From CAKRHR01 sp964423195 (GTDB lineage Bacteria; Bacillota; Clostridia; Lachnospirales; Lachnospiraceae): a stretch of DNA of 21,445 bases. The stretch is taken from contig CAYRDY010000029.1 of the NCBI GenBank assembly GCA_964423195.1, positions 1 to 21,445 of the forward strand. Reading direction: 5' to 3'. The notes under the pieces were generated by a model, which was not told the DNA's origin, searched no databases, and saw only the letters and a list, made by a program, of their open reading frames with translations. A program made the position numbers and the translations under genes. Each line of letters starts with the position of its first letter. Position 1 is the stretch's first letter. Positions 1-7,784 of the stretch are shown one piece after another.

Positions 1-6
1 CCGAAC

Positions 7-1869
7 CTATATCGCCTGCCCACGGTACTGCTGCTGATACAACTGATAATATCTTCCCCGCGCCTCGATCAGCTGGCGGTGATTGCCCTGCTCCACGATT
101 CTGCCGTGATCCATGACCACGATCAGGTCAGCGTCCTGGATCGTTGACAGGCGGTGGGCAATGATCAGGCTGGTGCGGTTTTCCATCAGGCGCACCATCG
201 CGTCCTGAATATGTTTCTCCGTGCGCGTATCGACGCTGGAAGTCGCCTCATCGAGAATGAGGATCCTCGGGTCGGCCAGCAGCGCCCGTCCGATGGATAG
301 GAGCTGCCGCTGCCCCTGGCTTAAATTTTCTCCCGCCTCCGTCAGCTCCGTGTCATACCCCTCCGCCATACGTGTGATCATCTGATGGCAGTTGCTCATC
401 TTCGCCGCCTCAATCATGTCTGTCTCCGATGCGTCAGGGTTGGAATATTTCAGATTGTTTCGGATCGTATCTGAAAACAGAACTGTATCCTGCAACACAA
501 TGGCGATGCTCTTTCTCAGCTCGCTGCAGTCGATATCGCGGATGTTGACGCCGTCGATACAGATGCTGCCGCTGTCCACATCATAGAATCGCATCAGCAG
601 ATTGACGACCGTCGTCTTGCCGCTGCCGGTCGCGCCGACCAGCGCCACTTTCTTTCCCGGACTCACCCTCAATGAAAAATCATGGAGCACCTGTTTTCCC
701 TCTGTATATGAGAAATTCACATGGTCAAACGTGACCTCTCCCCGCGATTCACTCATGCTGTGGGTGCCGGATTTGTCCTCATCCGGCTGATCCATCAGCT
801 CAAACACGCGCTCCGCGCCGGCAATGGCCGTCTGTATCTGGCCGTAGAGCTGCGCGATCTCATTGATCGGCCGCCCGAACTGTTTCGCGTAAACGATAAA
901 CGCCGAGATCACGCCCACGGAAATCAGCCCGTGAATGGCAAAATAACCGCCAAAGGCCGCGATAATGACAAAACCGATATTGTTGATGGCGTTCATCACC
1001 GGCCCCATGGAACCGCCCAGAATCTCCGCCTTGATGCCGACGCTCGTCAGCTTGTCCGCCGTCTGCTCAAAATCGTCAATAACCACATCCTGATGTTGAT
1101 AGGCGGCCACCGTCCGGTAGCCGGTGACCATCTCCTCAACCGTGCCGTTGAGTTTTCCGAGCAGTGTCTGACGTTCCCGGTAGAAAACGCGCATCTTTGA
1201 CGATAAATATTTCGTCGCCACAATCGTCAGGATCACTGTCACGCAGGACAGCAGCGCCAACTGCCAGCAAAAATAAAACATCATGGCCGCGGTCGCAAGG
1301 ATGGTGAGGACGCCGTTGACCAGTGAGCTGACCGACTGTGAGACAGTCACGGAAATATTTTCTACATCATTGGTCATTCGGCTCATCATATCGCCGTGGG
1401 AATGTGTATCCATGTATTTGACCGGAAGATTGACGATCTTATCAAAGAGATCCTCGCGCATCCGCTGAACAATCCGCTGACTCAGCTTCGCGGAAAGGCG
1501 TGCTTGGAACAGCAGCGCAACGGACCAGACGACAAAAAGGAATGTCATGAATCCCAAAATCATCGGCAACGCCCCAAACTGACCCTCCGTCATTCTGTCA
1601 ATGGCATTGCTCTGCAGCTTCGGCGTCCAAACGGAACACACCACCACAAAGACCACCGACACAAACAGTGCCGCTACCACCCGCATCTCCCGCTTAAAAT
1701 ACGCCAAAAGTCTGACAAGTGTCTTTTTGACATCCCTCGCGTGTTCCACCGGCATCTCATCTCTCGATCTCCTCTGACCGGGCATGCGCGGCGGCGCACC
1801 GCCCTGCATCCCGGATGACTTTGAGTTGAATCCCGATTGCTGACTGTTCTGACTTTTTTCACCGGCCAT
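7..1869 (-). CDS. ABC exporter half-transporter, canonical-site subunit of a heterodimer
   Basis: A 620-residue type IV (multidrug/lipid-type) ABC exporter with an N-terminal six-helix membrane domain (roughly residues 55-350) fused to a nucleotide-binding domain. Visible motifs are Walker A GATGSGKT (about 412-419), the Q-loop in IVLQD (about 460), signature LSQGQ (about 516-520, with Q where LSGGQ is usual), Walker B ILILDEATS with the catalytic Glu, and the H-loop AHRLST (His about 572). The start at 1869 has a GGAGG ribosome site at 1878-1882, 8 nt upstream. It overlaps the end of the preceding exporter gene by 11 nt once assembly gap 1 is collapsed, so the two are probably translationally coupled. 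The intact Glu and His against the degenerate residues of the partner indicate a heterodimeric exporter of the TM287/288, BmrCD or LmrCD kind. The substrate cannot be read from the sequence. The residues before the first helix are basic and Gly/Ser/Gln-rich. Confidence 0.93.
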   Translation of the reverse strand: MAGEKSQNSQQSGFNSKSSGMQGGAPPRMPGQRRSRDEMPVEHARDVKKTLVRLLAYFKREMRVVAALFVSVVFVVVCSVWTPKLQSNAIDRMTEGQFGALPMILGFMTFLFVVWSVALLFQARLSAKLSQRIVQRMREDLFDKIVNLPVKYMDTHSHGDMMSRMTNDVENISVTVSQSVSSLVNGVLTILATAAMMFYFCWQLALLSCVTVILTIVATKYLSSKMRVFYRERQTLLGKLNGTVEEMVTGYRTVAAYQHQDVVIDDFEQTADKLTSVGIKAEILGGSMGPVMNAINNIGFVIIAAFGGYFAIHGLISVGVISAFIVYAKQFGRPINEIAQLYGQIQTAIAGAERVFELMDQPDEDKSGTHSMSESRGEVTFDHVNFSYTEGKQVLHDFSLRVSPGKKVALVGATGSGKTTVVNLLMRFYDVDSGSICIDGVNIRDIDCSELRKSIAIVLQDTVLFSDTIRNNLKYSNPDASETDMIEAAKMSNCHQMITRMAEGYDTELTEAGENLSQGQRQLLSIGRALLADPRILILDEATSSVDTRTEKHIQDAMVRLMENRTSLIIAHRLSTIQDADLIVVMDHGRIVEQGNHRQLIEARGRYYQLYQQQYRGQAI

Positions 1870-3978
1870 CGCGCATGCCTCCTTTCACTCCGGCGCCGTT
1901 CTCGCAGGCGCTTCCCGCCGCATTTGCTTTCCGCTCTATCCTTTGGCTGTCTCCCCATGCGCCGTTTTCGCCAGCGCTTTCTGTCGCATNNNNNNNNNNN
2001 NNNNNNNNNNNNNNNNNNNNNNNNNNNNNNNNNNNNNNNNNNNNNNNNNNNNNNNNNNNNNNNNNNNNNNNNNNNNNNNNNNNNNNNNNTCTATCCTTTG
2101 GCTGTCTCCCCATGCGCCGTTTTCGCCAGCGCTTTCTGTCGCATCCACCTTCAGCTGAGATTGATAAATATCCTGATAGATACCGCAGCTTCCAAGCAAC
2201 TCCTCATGCGGGCCGCAGGCAACAATGCTGCCGCCGTCGATCACGGCGATCCGGTCCGCGCCCTGGACGGAACTGATGCGCTGCGCGATGATGATCTTGG
2301 TCATCTGCGGGTATTCCCGATTCAGCGCCTCATAAAGCCTGCTCTCGGTCAGCATGTCGAGAGCGCTGGTTGAGTCGTCCAAAATCAGAATCTCCGGCCG
2401 TTTCAATAGCGCGCGTGCGATTGAGAGGCGCTGCTTCTGGCCGCCGGACAGGCTCATGCCCTTCTCTGCCACCATCGTGTCAAGGCCCTCAGCTTTGCCG
2501 AAAATAAACTCCGATGCCTGGGCTTCATCTGCCGCTTTCTCAAGCGCCGCGTCATCCGCCGTCATGTCGCCCCATTTCAGATTTTCCCGAATGGTCATGG
2601 AGAACAGCTCGCACTTTTGAAGCACAATAGCAATTTTTTCTCTCAAATCCTTTAACTTGTAAGATTTCACATTGATTCCATCCACATACACCGCGCCCTC
2701 GGACACATCGTAAAATCTCGGAATCAGGTTGACAAGGCTACTCTTGCCGCTGCCGGTCGCGCCCATGATCCCGATGGTCTCGCCCGGCGCGATAGACAGA
2801 TGAATGTCAGAGAGGACGCGCTCTCCGCTGCCGCCGGGATAAAAAAATGAGACGTGATCGAAAACAACACTGCCTTGTTCCACTGCTTTCTCTGAATTGC
2901 CAGCAACTCCCGCACCTGCGACCAAGTCCATCCCGCCGGCATTCCCGGCATCGCTATCCATGCCCAAAACTGTGTCCTGCCTGTCGACATGCTCAGCGTC
3001 AATAACCGCTTCGCCATCGTGGATCACCGGCTCGCAGTCCAGCACTTCCTTCAGACGTTTCCACGAAGCCATGCCCCTTGAGATATTTTGAAATACCATC
3101 GCAAACATCATCACGCCGTGAAGAATTAAAGACAGATAGGTGATCGCCGCCATCACACTTCCGGGCGTCAGACCCGTACTGCGAACCTTAATGGAACCGA
3201 TATAAATCACCGCAACGATGGCCAGATTCAGGATGATATTCATGATCGGCGTCATATAGGAATAGGTCAGCATGATGTTCAGCTGCGTGTCCACAAGATC
3301 GTCATTGGCCTTCCCGAATCTGCGCTTCTCGTAACGTTCCTGCACATAAGCCTTCACCACGCGAAAACCGGTGACATTTTCCTGCAGGACGCTGTTGACC
3401 CGATCGAGTTTCTTCTGCAGCACCGTAAATAGCGGCGTGACCTTGCCGATAAAATACAGCGTGCAGATGGCCAACAGCGGCAAGGCGCACAGGGCGACCG
3501 CGCCAAAACTGAGATCCAGCGTCAGCATGAAGGCGATCCCGCCGATCATCATTACGATATTTCTGATCATGCCACGAATGCACATGGACACCATATTCTG
3601 AATCTGGGTCACATCGTTGGTAATCCGCGTCACCAGTGATCCGGTGGAAAACTGATCCGTCTGCTCAAAAGAGAGCGCCATCACCCGCCGAAAGACATCC
3701 TTGCGGATGTCATTGCCAAAATTTTGGCAGCACACATTGGTGAATACACCGCACATGATGCCACAGAATGCGCCGAAAGCCACCAGGGCAATCATCTTCA
3801 GGCCCTCCGACAGAACCAGCTGCAGATTGCCCACCCCGCCGCTGTTCAGACCCAAGACGCCCTGATCGACGATCACGCGCATCATCTTCGGCTGAATCAG
3901 ATCCATCAGCGCCTCACCTGCCATGCAAAGGGGCGACAACAGCACCAGATACCAATATTTCTTTAAATATTTTAACAT
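1859..3978 (-). CDS. ABC exporter half-transporter, degenerate-site subunit (interrupted by assembly gap)
   Basis: Partner of the downstream exporter gene: an N-terminal membrane domain, then a nucleotide-binding domain with Walker A GATGSGKSS (about residue 405) and signature LSGGQ (about 508). Walker B is ILILDDSTS, with Asp in place of the catalytic Glu, and the H-loop is IIIAQRISS, with Gln in place of His. This is the pattern of the degenerate-site subunit in heterodimeric ABC exporters. The start is the ATG at 3978, with GAGGTG at 3985-3990. A GTG at 4005 in the same frame lies inside a palindrome and has no good ribosome site. A roughly 40-residue Gly/Ala/Asp-rich insertion (near 2880-3010) separates the two domains. 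Read literally through the N run, the frame closes at 1936. Collapsing the flanking 55-bp duplication and the gap (155 bp) gives a 654-residue protein ending at 1859 and overlapping the next gene by 11 nt, which I consider correct. The C-terminal tail contains a 22-residue repeat. Confidence 0.88.
1891..1989 (-). repeat. Imperfect 66-bp (22-codon) repeat in the exporter C-terminal tail
   Basis: On the coding strand the tail contains SAGENGA and, 22 residues later, SACENGA. In DNA, the stretch starting near 1891 and the stretch starting near 1957 resemble each other with a 66-bp period. The period is a multiple of three, so extra copies would keep the exporter frame open. This supports the idea that gap 1 sits in a small coding minisatellite. 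Confidence 0.6.
1935..2144. repeat. Exact 55-bp direct duplication flanking assembly gap 1
   Basis: Positions 1935-1989 and 2090-2144 are identical over all 55 bases and directly abut the N run on each side. Fifty-five is a common de Bruijn k-mer length, so the duplication may be only the k-mer overlap of two contig ends. An equally good reading is a genuine tandem array whose copy number the assembler could not settle. Removing one copy plus the N run (155 bp) restores a continuous exporter reading frame. Confidence 0.9.
1990..2089. other. Assembly gap 1 (100 N)
   Basis: Exactly 100 N, the conventional placeholder for a gap of unknown size. It falls in the 3' end of the degenerate-site ABC exporter gene and is flanked on both sides by the same 55 bp, so it is probably an unresolved overlap or tandem repeat and not missing unique sequence. 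Confidence 0.99.
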
Positions 3979-3997
3979 AAGCAGCACCTCACAATAC

Positions 3998-4023
3998 GAA
4001 AGCACTCATCAATGAGTGCTTTC
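3998..4023. promoter_or_regulatory. 26-bp palindrome, candidate operator of the ABC exporter operon
   Basis: Two perfect 12-bp arms (GAAAGCACTCAT and its complement) around a 2-bp centre, lying 20-45 bp upstream of the exporter start at 3978. Length and symmetry fit a homodimeric repressor of the MarR or TetR kind, which commonly control ABC exporter pairs; no such regulator gene is in this window. A closely related dyad occurs at 6113-6142. A weak -10-like TATAAG lies upstream at 4038-4043 on the minus strand. As RNA the element would form a strong hairpin, but no U-tract follows, so a terminator is less likely. Confidence 0.6.
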
Positions 4024-4038
4024 ACCAAGGTCATCACC

Positions 4039-4236
4039 TTATATTTTAATCTTAAAAAAACCCGTGAGTTGATTTCCACCCTTGTTACCTAACGGCTTTC
4101 CATAACCGGCAGGACTTGGCATAGGAGATTTTGAAACTTTCAAGATACCGGCAAGAACCTGCTTCCTCACAGAATTATCCAACTTGCGATAGTCCTTTTG
4201 CGCCTCGTCTGAAATGCAGATATGCCAATGGTTCAT
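4039..4236 (-). pseudogene. Truncated RelE/YoeB-type toxin
   Basis: A 65-residue frame whose sequence matches the first half of a RelE/ParE-superfamily toxin: an opening beta strand, a helix with the KDYRKLD type of sequence, then KPLGNKGGNQLTGFFKIKI followed at once by TAA. Relatives I know run to about 100-125 residues and continue with a strand like GIRVVYKL and the C-terminal catalytic part, which are missing. I did not find the missing part in another frame downstream; instead the exporter palindrome follows. The ATG overlaps the antitoxin stop (ATGA), the usual antitoxin-toxin arrangement. A run of seven T in the coding strand (4052-4058) is a possible site for an indel. Most likely this is a toxin inactivated by truncation. 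Confidence 0.72.
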
Positions 4237-4583
4237 TCGAATTCCACACTTTCTGATAAGGCTTCCAGCTCCTCCATCGAAAAACCTTCTTCACGGACAA
4301 AATCTTCGAAAGGTATCGAGTGAGCCTCTGATCTCTGTTCGGCCAATTGATATACACGTACATCTTCCATCTTTTCTAATATTTTATCTAACAAGACGGC
4401 TTTTTGCTGAATGTTTTTATATTCCCTGACAGAGATAAGAACTGCAGTCGGCTGATTATTTTTTAAAACAATATATTCATTGTCATTCTCAGCAACGTCA
4501 TTAAAAATTTTACCGGCACGGCCCTGACTAAAGTCAGAAATAGAAACTAATTTCTCCGCAAATTCAGCAAATGCTAAACTCAT
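4233..4583 (-). CDS. Phd/YefM-family antitoxin
   Basis: A 116-residue protein beginning MSLAFAEFAEKLVSISDF. The N-terminal half has the Phd/YefM fold signature: a short strand-helix for DNA binding, then the stretch EYIVLKNNQPTAVLISVREY. The C-terminal half is acidic (EEGFSMEELEALSESVEFE), as expected for a segment that wraps around a basic toxin. In this family the protein binds its own promoter and neutralises the RelE/YoeB toxin. The ATG at 4583 is preferred over an in-frame start at 4634 because a GGAGT ribosome site (4591-4595) lies 7 nt before it, and because 4634 falls upstream of the transcript expected from the promoter. The stop overlaps the start of the truncated toxin. With the partner broken, it may now be an orphan antitoxin. 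Confidence 0.85.
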   Translation of the reverse strand: MSLAFAEFAEKLVSISDFSQGRAGKIFNDVAENDNEYIVLKNNQPTAVLISVREYKNIQQKAVLLDKILEKMEDVRVYQLAEQRSEAHSIPFEDFVREEGFSMEELEALSESVEFE

Positions 4584-4615
4584 ATCATCAACTCCATTTA
4601 AACTTAGTTGACAAC

Positions 4616-4644
4616 AGTATACATTATCCGTCAATTTTATGCAA
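4616..4644 (-). promoter_or_regulatory. Sigma-70-type promoter of the antitoxin-toxin pair
   Basis: On the minus strand, TTGCAT (4639-4644) and TATACT (4616-4621) are separated by 17 bp, and the -10 lies about 33 bp before the antitoxin start at 4583. Surrounding DNA is very AT-rich. Confidence 0.65.
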
Positions 4645-4732
4645 TATTTTATATTAAATTTTAATTTAAATTTTATGTATCAACTCGAATAACCCTGTCA
4701 TCAAAGTTTATTTCAATTTTCGGTCAATATCC

Positions 4733-6070
4733 TTATTCAAAATGCCTCACAAACGGATTTTCTTTGGTGTACGCCGGCCATTCCTGAGTGCCCTCACCCT
4801 CCGGGCAGCCGGTCTTCATGAAGTTTGTCCAGCAACGCACGGCCTCCTCGGAGAGCTGATAGTCATGCTCCGTCATCGGGCGCCAGGAGCGTCCGAGCGT
4901 GCCGAACACGTACCAGAGCTCCAGCGAATGCCATGTAGGCTTCTCATCGCCCGGCAGCGTGCGGTCGAACCAGTAGACATAGCAAGGCTCACCGCCAACC
5001 TCATTCTGTCTCAGTGCCCATCGCTCACACTCGGTCAGCAGCATTCCCGGAACACGTCTCTGCCTGTCCGCCTCAGTTGTCCCAAGATCATCCGTCACAC
5101 ACCCTGCCATATACGGAATCTTCGGCATTGTGCCGTCAGCCCAGACGTCGCGCACGCTTTTCTTTAAGACATAGCCGTCCACATTCGGAACAATGAGCAG
5201 ACCGCCCGCGCCCTGGCTCTTTGCCATCGACTCCGCGTCAAAGGCCGCCTTCAGATTCACGAGTGTTTTTGCTTTCATGGCACGCAGCTTTTCAAGGCTC
5301 AAGCCGGCAAACGGCGAGAGCATCTCCGCACAGTATGCTTCCTCCTCCTCAAGCGTCGGCGCCGCCAGAAATGATTCGGCACAGCTGATGCCGCTCATGA
5401 AAATGGCCTTCGCAATCTTTCCCTTTGTCAGGTCACTTGAAATGAGCACCTGAGTGCTCATACAGCCCGCAGACTGGCCAAAAACCGTGATGTTGTCGGG
5501 ATCCCCGCCGAAAGCCTCGATATTGTCATAGACCCAGTCCAGCGCCATGATCTGATCCAGGATGCCATAGTTGCCGGAGACATGCCGCTCATTTTCCGCG
5601 TCAAGCCTCGGATCAGCTAAAAATCCAAAGATGCCGAGGCGATAAGCGATCGTGATAAAAATGACATCCTTTTTGCAGAAGGCCTCGCCGTCAAATTCCA
5701 ACTCGGAACTGTAGCCACCGCCGAAACCGCCGCCATGGATATAGAGTGCCACCGGCAGTTTCTTTCCCTCGACGCCGTCCGGAACCCATATATTCAGATA
5801 GAGGCAGTCCTCGCTCATCTCGCGGGCAAATTCCGGATTCGCATAAAATTCCTTATAGAACGGATTGGGGTCAGCCGCAAGTGTCTGCGGGCAAATCGGC
5901 GCGAAATGATCTGCCCTGTAAACACCCTCCCAGGCATTCACCGGCTCCGGCGCTCGCCAACGCAGTTCGCCGACTGGCGGCTTCGCAAACGGAATACCCA
6001 TGAAAACTTTATATGTATCTCTCTGAACACCTTCCACAATACCTGATTTTGTCTTGACTTGTAATGACAT
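4733..6070 (-). CDS. Type-B carboxylesterase family protein (esterase 1)
   Basis: A 445-residue alpha/beta-hydrolase of the carboxylesterase type B family, expected to hydrolyse carboxylic esters. It opens with the family signature FMGIPFAKPPVGELRW. The oxyanion loop is HGGGFGGGYSS and the nucleophile elbow FGQSAG puts the catalytic Ser at 200. The catalytic His is probably His381 in WHSLELW. The position that normally carries the acid in D-E-G reads D328-L329-G330, so the triad is not canonical. There is no signal peptide, so it is probably cytoplasmic. The start has GGAG (6078-6081) 7 nt upstream. It is the last gene of the operon and a diverged paralog of the preceding esterase. Its C-terminus is short for the family. 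A single-base shift in an A4 run (4739-4742, plus strand) would continue VRH into LNKDIDRKLK, resembling the paralog's tail, so a frameshift or sequencing error near the stop is possible. Confidence 0.9.
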   Translation of the reverse strand: MSLQVKTKSGIVEGVQRDTYKVFMGIPFAKPPVGELRWRAPEPVNAWEGVYRADHFAPICPQTLAADPNPFYKEFYANPEFAREMSEDCLYLNIWVPDGVEGKKLPVALYIHGGGFGGGYSSELEFDGEAFCKKDVIFITIAYRLGIFGFLADPRLDAENERHVSGNYGILDQIMALDWVYDNIEAFGGDPDNITVFGQSAGCMSTQVLISSDLTKGKIAKAIFMSGISCAESFLAAPTLEEEEAYCAEMLSPFAGLSLEKLRAMKAKTLVNLKAAFDAESMAKSQGAGGLLIVPNVDGYVLKKSVRDVWADGTMPKIPYMAGCVTDDLGTTEADRQRRVPGMLLTECERWALRQNEVGGEPCYVYWFDRTLPGDEKPTWHSLELWYVFGTLGRSWRPMTEHDYQLSEEAVRCWTNFMKTGCPEGEGTQEWPAYTKENPFVRHFE

Positions 6071-6112
6071 ATTTTTTCTCCTGTTCTGCTATTTATCAAT
6101 ACTCATCATAAA

Positions 6113-6142
6113 TTGAGAGCACTCATCATGAAGTGCTCTCAA
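6113..6142. promoter_or_regulatory. Dyad related to the exporter palindrome, upstream of esterase 1
   Basis: Arms of 11 bp (TTGAGAGCACT and its complement) around an 8-bp core, 43 bp upstream of esterase 1. The central 26 bp (6115-6140) match 3998-4023 at about 20 of 26 positions, with both outer arms conserved. An extra half-like element ACTCATCAT at 6101-6109 repeats the one at 6121-6129, exactly 20 bp apart, about two helical turns. It may be an operator for an internal promoter, or an intercistronic RNA hairpin. Confidence 0.55.
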
Positions 6143-6162
6143 ATTATATCATTAAATGAAAA

Positions 6163-6262
6163 NNNNNNNNNNNNNNNNNNNNNNNNNNNNNNNNNNNNNN
6201 NNNNNNNNNNNNNNNNNNNNNNNNNNNNNNNNNNNNNNNNNNNNNNNNNNNNNNNNNNNNNN
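6163..6262. other. Assembly gap 2 (100 N)
   Basis: Exactly 100 N, hence unknown true size. It removes the last codons of esterase 2 and part of the spacer before esterase 1. Unlike gap 1, the flanks share no long repeat that I can see. Confidence 0.99.
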
Positions 6263-7767
6263 TCAAAAATCATATCCAGCTCCAGATGATTTCTCGCCTC
6301 ATTTTTAACCTCATTTTCATTCAAGCGCATCACATTTCTGTCCTGCGACTTGTACGGCTTCCAGACTGGCAGGCTGCCGCCGTTCGGATTGCCCGTCCTC
6401 GCAAAATTGGTCCAGTAAGAAACCATTTTCTCAGAAAGATCATAGTAGCGACCGTCAAAATCCCGCCAGCAACGGCCCAGCGTTCCAAAAACGAACCAAA
6501 GCTCCGCGCTGTGATATGCCTGTCCCTCCGGGACAAATCCCGACTCATTGACGCCCGGCATCCAGGCGTCAAAGTAATACAGATACGGCGCTATCCTGCC
6601 GCTGTGATCCTGTCTCTCAGCAAATGAGAACATATCATAAAATCCTTCATTGTCAATCATATACTGATACAATTTCGAATATTTGCTGACCGGATATTTT
6701 TCCATGAATTCCTGATAACGCTCAGCCGTACATTTAAATGCGATTTCTTCCTGCGGACGTCCGGCAAATTCAGGAATCGCAAACAGTGGACCAATATCCC
6801 CGTTGACATTGCCGGCCAGAACCGGCACATCGCGCAGTGCCCCGATCACAGTGGCCTCCTGCGGAAAGACAGGGAAAAGATAGCCGTCCATGCTCTCTCC
6901 CGGCCTTCTTCCGGCGCCGTGTTCTTCCGCATAGACAAGTTTCGCCAGCAGCTCATCTCCCGGTACCTGCATCAGCTCGTCAAGCGTCATGCCGAGAACC
7001 TCACAGACCTTAACGCCCCACTTCTCCGCGTATTCCAGCGTGTCATGGCCGAACGTATGCAAATCCATCCCGGAAATGCCGCTCTGGAAGATGGCCTTGT
7101 GGAACAGGCCCTCAGCCAGCGGTGAACACAGAAGACATTTCGTCGCCGCGGCACCGCCGGACTGACCGAATACGGTGACATTGTCCGGGTCGCCGCCAAA
7201 TGCGCGAATATTTTCCTGCACCCATCTAAGTGCCATGATGATATCGTAAATGGTATTATTGCCGCTCACACCATGCGGATTTTGAGCGGATAACTGCGGA
7301 TGCGCAAAAAAGCCCACATAACCCAAGCGGTAATTCAGCGTGACCAGGATCACTTTCTTTTTCGCCAGCGCCTCGCCGTCAAATTCCATCTCATGGCCGT
7401 AACCTGAACCCATGCCGCCCCCGTGAATCCAGAACATGACCGGCAGCCTGTCATCCGCCGACTCGGCGGCTGTCCAGATATTTAAGTATAAGCTGTCCTC
7501 GCTCTGAGGCTCCTTAAACGGATAAAATTCCTTAAAAAAGAAATCCGCAAAAGGCAGTCCCGCCGTCTGAGAAGGCTGAAGACTGATCGGCGCGAATTCA
7601 TGGCATTTTCTGACGCCGTCCCATTTTTCCGGCGCTACCGGCGGCATAAAACGAAGTTTTCCCACCGGCGGCGCGGCATACGGAATCCCTCTGTAAACCA
7701 TGATGGCCGCATTATTGCCATGCACGCCCTCGATTTTACCATATTTCGTCTCAATGATTGCCTGCAT
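6263..7767 (-). CDS. Type-B carboxylesterase family protein (esterase 2), 3' end in gap
   Basis: 501 residues are visible before gap 2. Type-B carboxylesterase signatures are VYRGIPYAAPPVGKLRF, oxyanion loop HGGGMGSGYG, nucleophile elbow FGQSGG (Ser203) and probable catalytic His419 in YHSAELW. As in the neighbouring paralog, the usual D-E-G acid motif is replaced, here by D324-I325-G326. The second small residue after the Ser is Gly, not the common Ala. No signal peptide is present. The start has a GGAGG ribosome site 8 nt upstream and lies 17 bp after the MATE gene, so it is co-transcribed. After LELDMIF the sequence enters the N run. A literal translation through the N run gives FSFNDII and a stop at 6139, but the real end is unknown. 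Ester hydrolysis is family knowledge; the substrate is not readable. Confidence 0.9.
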
Positions 7768-7784
7768 CTGTCATTCCTCCATTC

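Noticed and set aside
721..1200. Plus-strand frame opposite the ABC exporter (159 codons)
   Set aside because: Antisense shadow in high-GC coding DNA; His/Arg-rich with no ribosome site or recognisable domain.
3979..4005. GTG start of the exporter at 4005
   Set aside because: It lies inside the palindrome and lacks a ribosome site, whereas ATG 3978 has GAGGTG at the right distance and begins like other exporters (MLKYLKKYW).
5442..5461. Palindrome ATGAGCAC-N4-GTGCTCAT inside esterase 1
   Set aside because: It resembles the operator-like dyads in core bases but encodes conserved residues just after the nucleophile elbow (MSTQVLIS), so it is more likely a codon coincidence.
6139..6162. FSFNDII as the true C-terminus of esterase 2
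   Set aside because: It is in frame only if the gap is exactly 100 bases, which is a placeholder length, and the seven codons come from AT-rich spacer next to the dyad.
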